From Methylophilaceae bacterium (GTDB lineage: Bacteria; Pseudomonadota; Gammaproteobacteria; Burkholderiales; Methylophilaceae): a stretch of DNA of 5,768 bases. A model generated the notes under the pieces. It ran no database searches. It worked only from the letters and a program-made list of their open reading frames with translations, and was not told the origin of the DNA. The stretch is taken from positions 1-5,768 of the forward strand of contig JANYIK010000137.1 of NCBI GenBank assembly GCA_025362115.1, given 5' to 3'. Position 1 is the first letter of the stretch. Every line of letters starts with the position of its first letter. Below, piece by piece: positions 5,295-5,768 of this stretch. The translations under genes and the position numbers were made by a program.

Positions 5295-5681
5295 ATGTGG
5301 AAGTGGATAGATAAAAGCTCGCTGTTGGTGTTGCATGATGAGAGCCTCACCCTTCATGGAGGCGCTTCCGGCATTAGAGATGAGGGTTTGCTGGATTCCG
5401 CTTTAGCGCGGGCGGTAAATTTGGCGGCTTATGGCGAGCCGGATGTGGCGGATTTGGCGGCAGCTTACGGCAGTGGTTTGGCGCAAAACCATGCTTTTGT
5501 GGATGGTAATAAGCGTGCGGCATTTTTGGCGGTGGGTTTGTTTTTGTTTTTGAACGGATACCGCCTTAAGGCTACACAGGTGAATGCGACTATTACCATG
5601 CTGAATCTCGCCGCCGGAGAACTCAACGAAACCGATTTTGCCGCTTGGTTGCGGCAAAATTCTGAGCGCAAATCGCGTTGA
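5295..5681 (+). CDS. doc: Doc/Fic-family toxin (death on curing)
   Basis: A 128-residue Doc-type protein. In P1 Doc the Fic fold works as a kinase that phosphorylates elongation factor EF-Tu and stops translation. The Fic motif HAFVDGNKR is intact (residues 66-74), with H66 as catalytic base and N72, K73 and R74 as nucleotide-handling residues. The lysine where AMPylating Fic enzymes have glycine marks the Doc branch. The N-terminal HGGASGIRDEGLLDSALARA (21-40) is the usual Doc signature, and length matches the family (about 125-130). The ATG at 5295 has no clear ribosome-binding sequence, so translation is probably coupled to the antitoxin 9 bp upstream. No defect is visible, so the toxin should be active when unbound. 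The EF-Tu target is inferred from the family. Confidence 0.93.
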   Translation: MWKWIDKSSLLVLHDESLTLHGGASGIRDEGLLDSALARAVNLAAYGEPDVADLAAAYGSGLAQNHAFVDGNKRAAFLAVGLFLFLNGYRLKATQVNATITMLNLAAGELNETDFAAWLRQNSERKSR

Positions 5682-5706
5682 TTGCAGGCGTGACTTGAGC
5701 TATAAT
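5678..5706 (+). promoter_or_regulatory. Strong sigma70-type promoter at the right edge
   Basis: TTGATT (5678-5683, 4 of 6) and a perfect TATAAT (5701-5706) are spaced by 17 bp. The -35 overlaps the doc stop codon. A start near 5713 would make a transcript that runs at once into the hairpin at 5718-5750 and on to a gene beyond the window. Confidence 0.58.
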
Positions 5707-5717
5707 TCGGCAGGTTA

Positions 5718-5750
5718 AAAACGGGGTGAGCGCAGAGCTTGCCCCGTTTT
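5718..5750 (+). terminator. GC-rich hairpin: terminator of the Doc operon or attenuator of the next gene
   Basis: AAAACGGGGTGAGC (5718-5731) pairs with GCTTGCCCCGTTTT (5737-5750) around a GCAGA loop, a 14-bp stem with two G-T wobbles. The 3' arm ends in TTTT, then GTATGT. The A-run before and T-run after the GC core would allow action in both directions. It lies 37 bp after the doc stop, a usual terminator distance, but also about 5 bp after a likely transcription start. Confidence 0.6.
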
Positions 5751-5768
5751 GTATGTCTAGTGCTGTAA

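Noticed and set aside
5006..5699. Shared 9-mer TGACTTGAG before TATAA sequences at 5006-5014 and 5691-5699
   Set aside because: The spacing to the -10 boxes differs (18 bp or more versus 1 bp) and flanks do not match, so it is probably chance.

Overview
The window looks like chromosomal accessory DNA from a proteobacterium, most likely a betaproteobacterium (Nitrosomonadales/Gallionellaceae-like). This rests on the style of the RhlE helicase, GC-rich genes with E. coli-like sigma70 promoters, and families of small GC-rich palindromic repeats. The genus cannot be fixed from the sequence alone. All genes lie on the + strand.

Left part (1-2601): the 3' bulk of a type I restriction-modification operon. 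hsdM, the DNA adenine methyltransferase subunit, runs in from beyond the left edge. It carries an in-frame, palindrome-rich repeat of about 100 bp inside its coding sequence. Its stop overlaps the start of hsdS (ATGA). hsdS, the specificity subunit, is one continuous reading frame except for a single TAG at 1699-1701, where the family normally has tryptophan, so it is annotated as a pseudogene. Both target-recognition domains are AT-richer (about 42-43% GC in sampled 60-bp stretches) than the conserved repeats between them (about 70-72%), the usual mark of TRD exchange. No hsdR is visible.

Middle (2602-3669): a well-formed promoter overlapped by inverted repeats drives a two-gene toxin-antitoxin operon. 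It encodes an AbrB/MazE-like antitoxin and a PIN-domain RNase toxin that overlap by 8 bp. The 3' end of the toxin gene runs into a 136-bp MITE-like element with imperfect 23-bp terminal inverted repeats. That element appears to hold a second, nested 59-bp element with 7-bp inverted ends and a TAC/TAC duplication. It ends about 20 bp before the presumed rhlE -10 box.

Right part (3670-5768): rhlE, a complete DEAD-box RNA helicase with a long leader, then a second and unrelated toxin-antitoxin operon. This pairs an AbrB/MazE-like antitoxin with a Doc/Fic-type toxin (HAFVDGNKR motif), again behind a promoter with an operator-like inverted repeat. The window closes with a strong promoter (TTGATT-17-TATAAT) followed within about 12 bp by a 14-bp GC-rich hairpin. 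That hairpin is either the terminator of the second TA operon or the leader/attenuator of a gene beyond the edge.

Overall it reads as a small defence and stability island: a broken type I R-M system with two TA modules that both use AbrB-fold antitoxins, punctuated by mobile palindromic repeats around a housekeeping helicase. I see no clearly new protein system. The most notable points are the single nonsense codon in hsdS, with a possible internal restart, and the small repeats that have become part of coding sequences.
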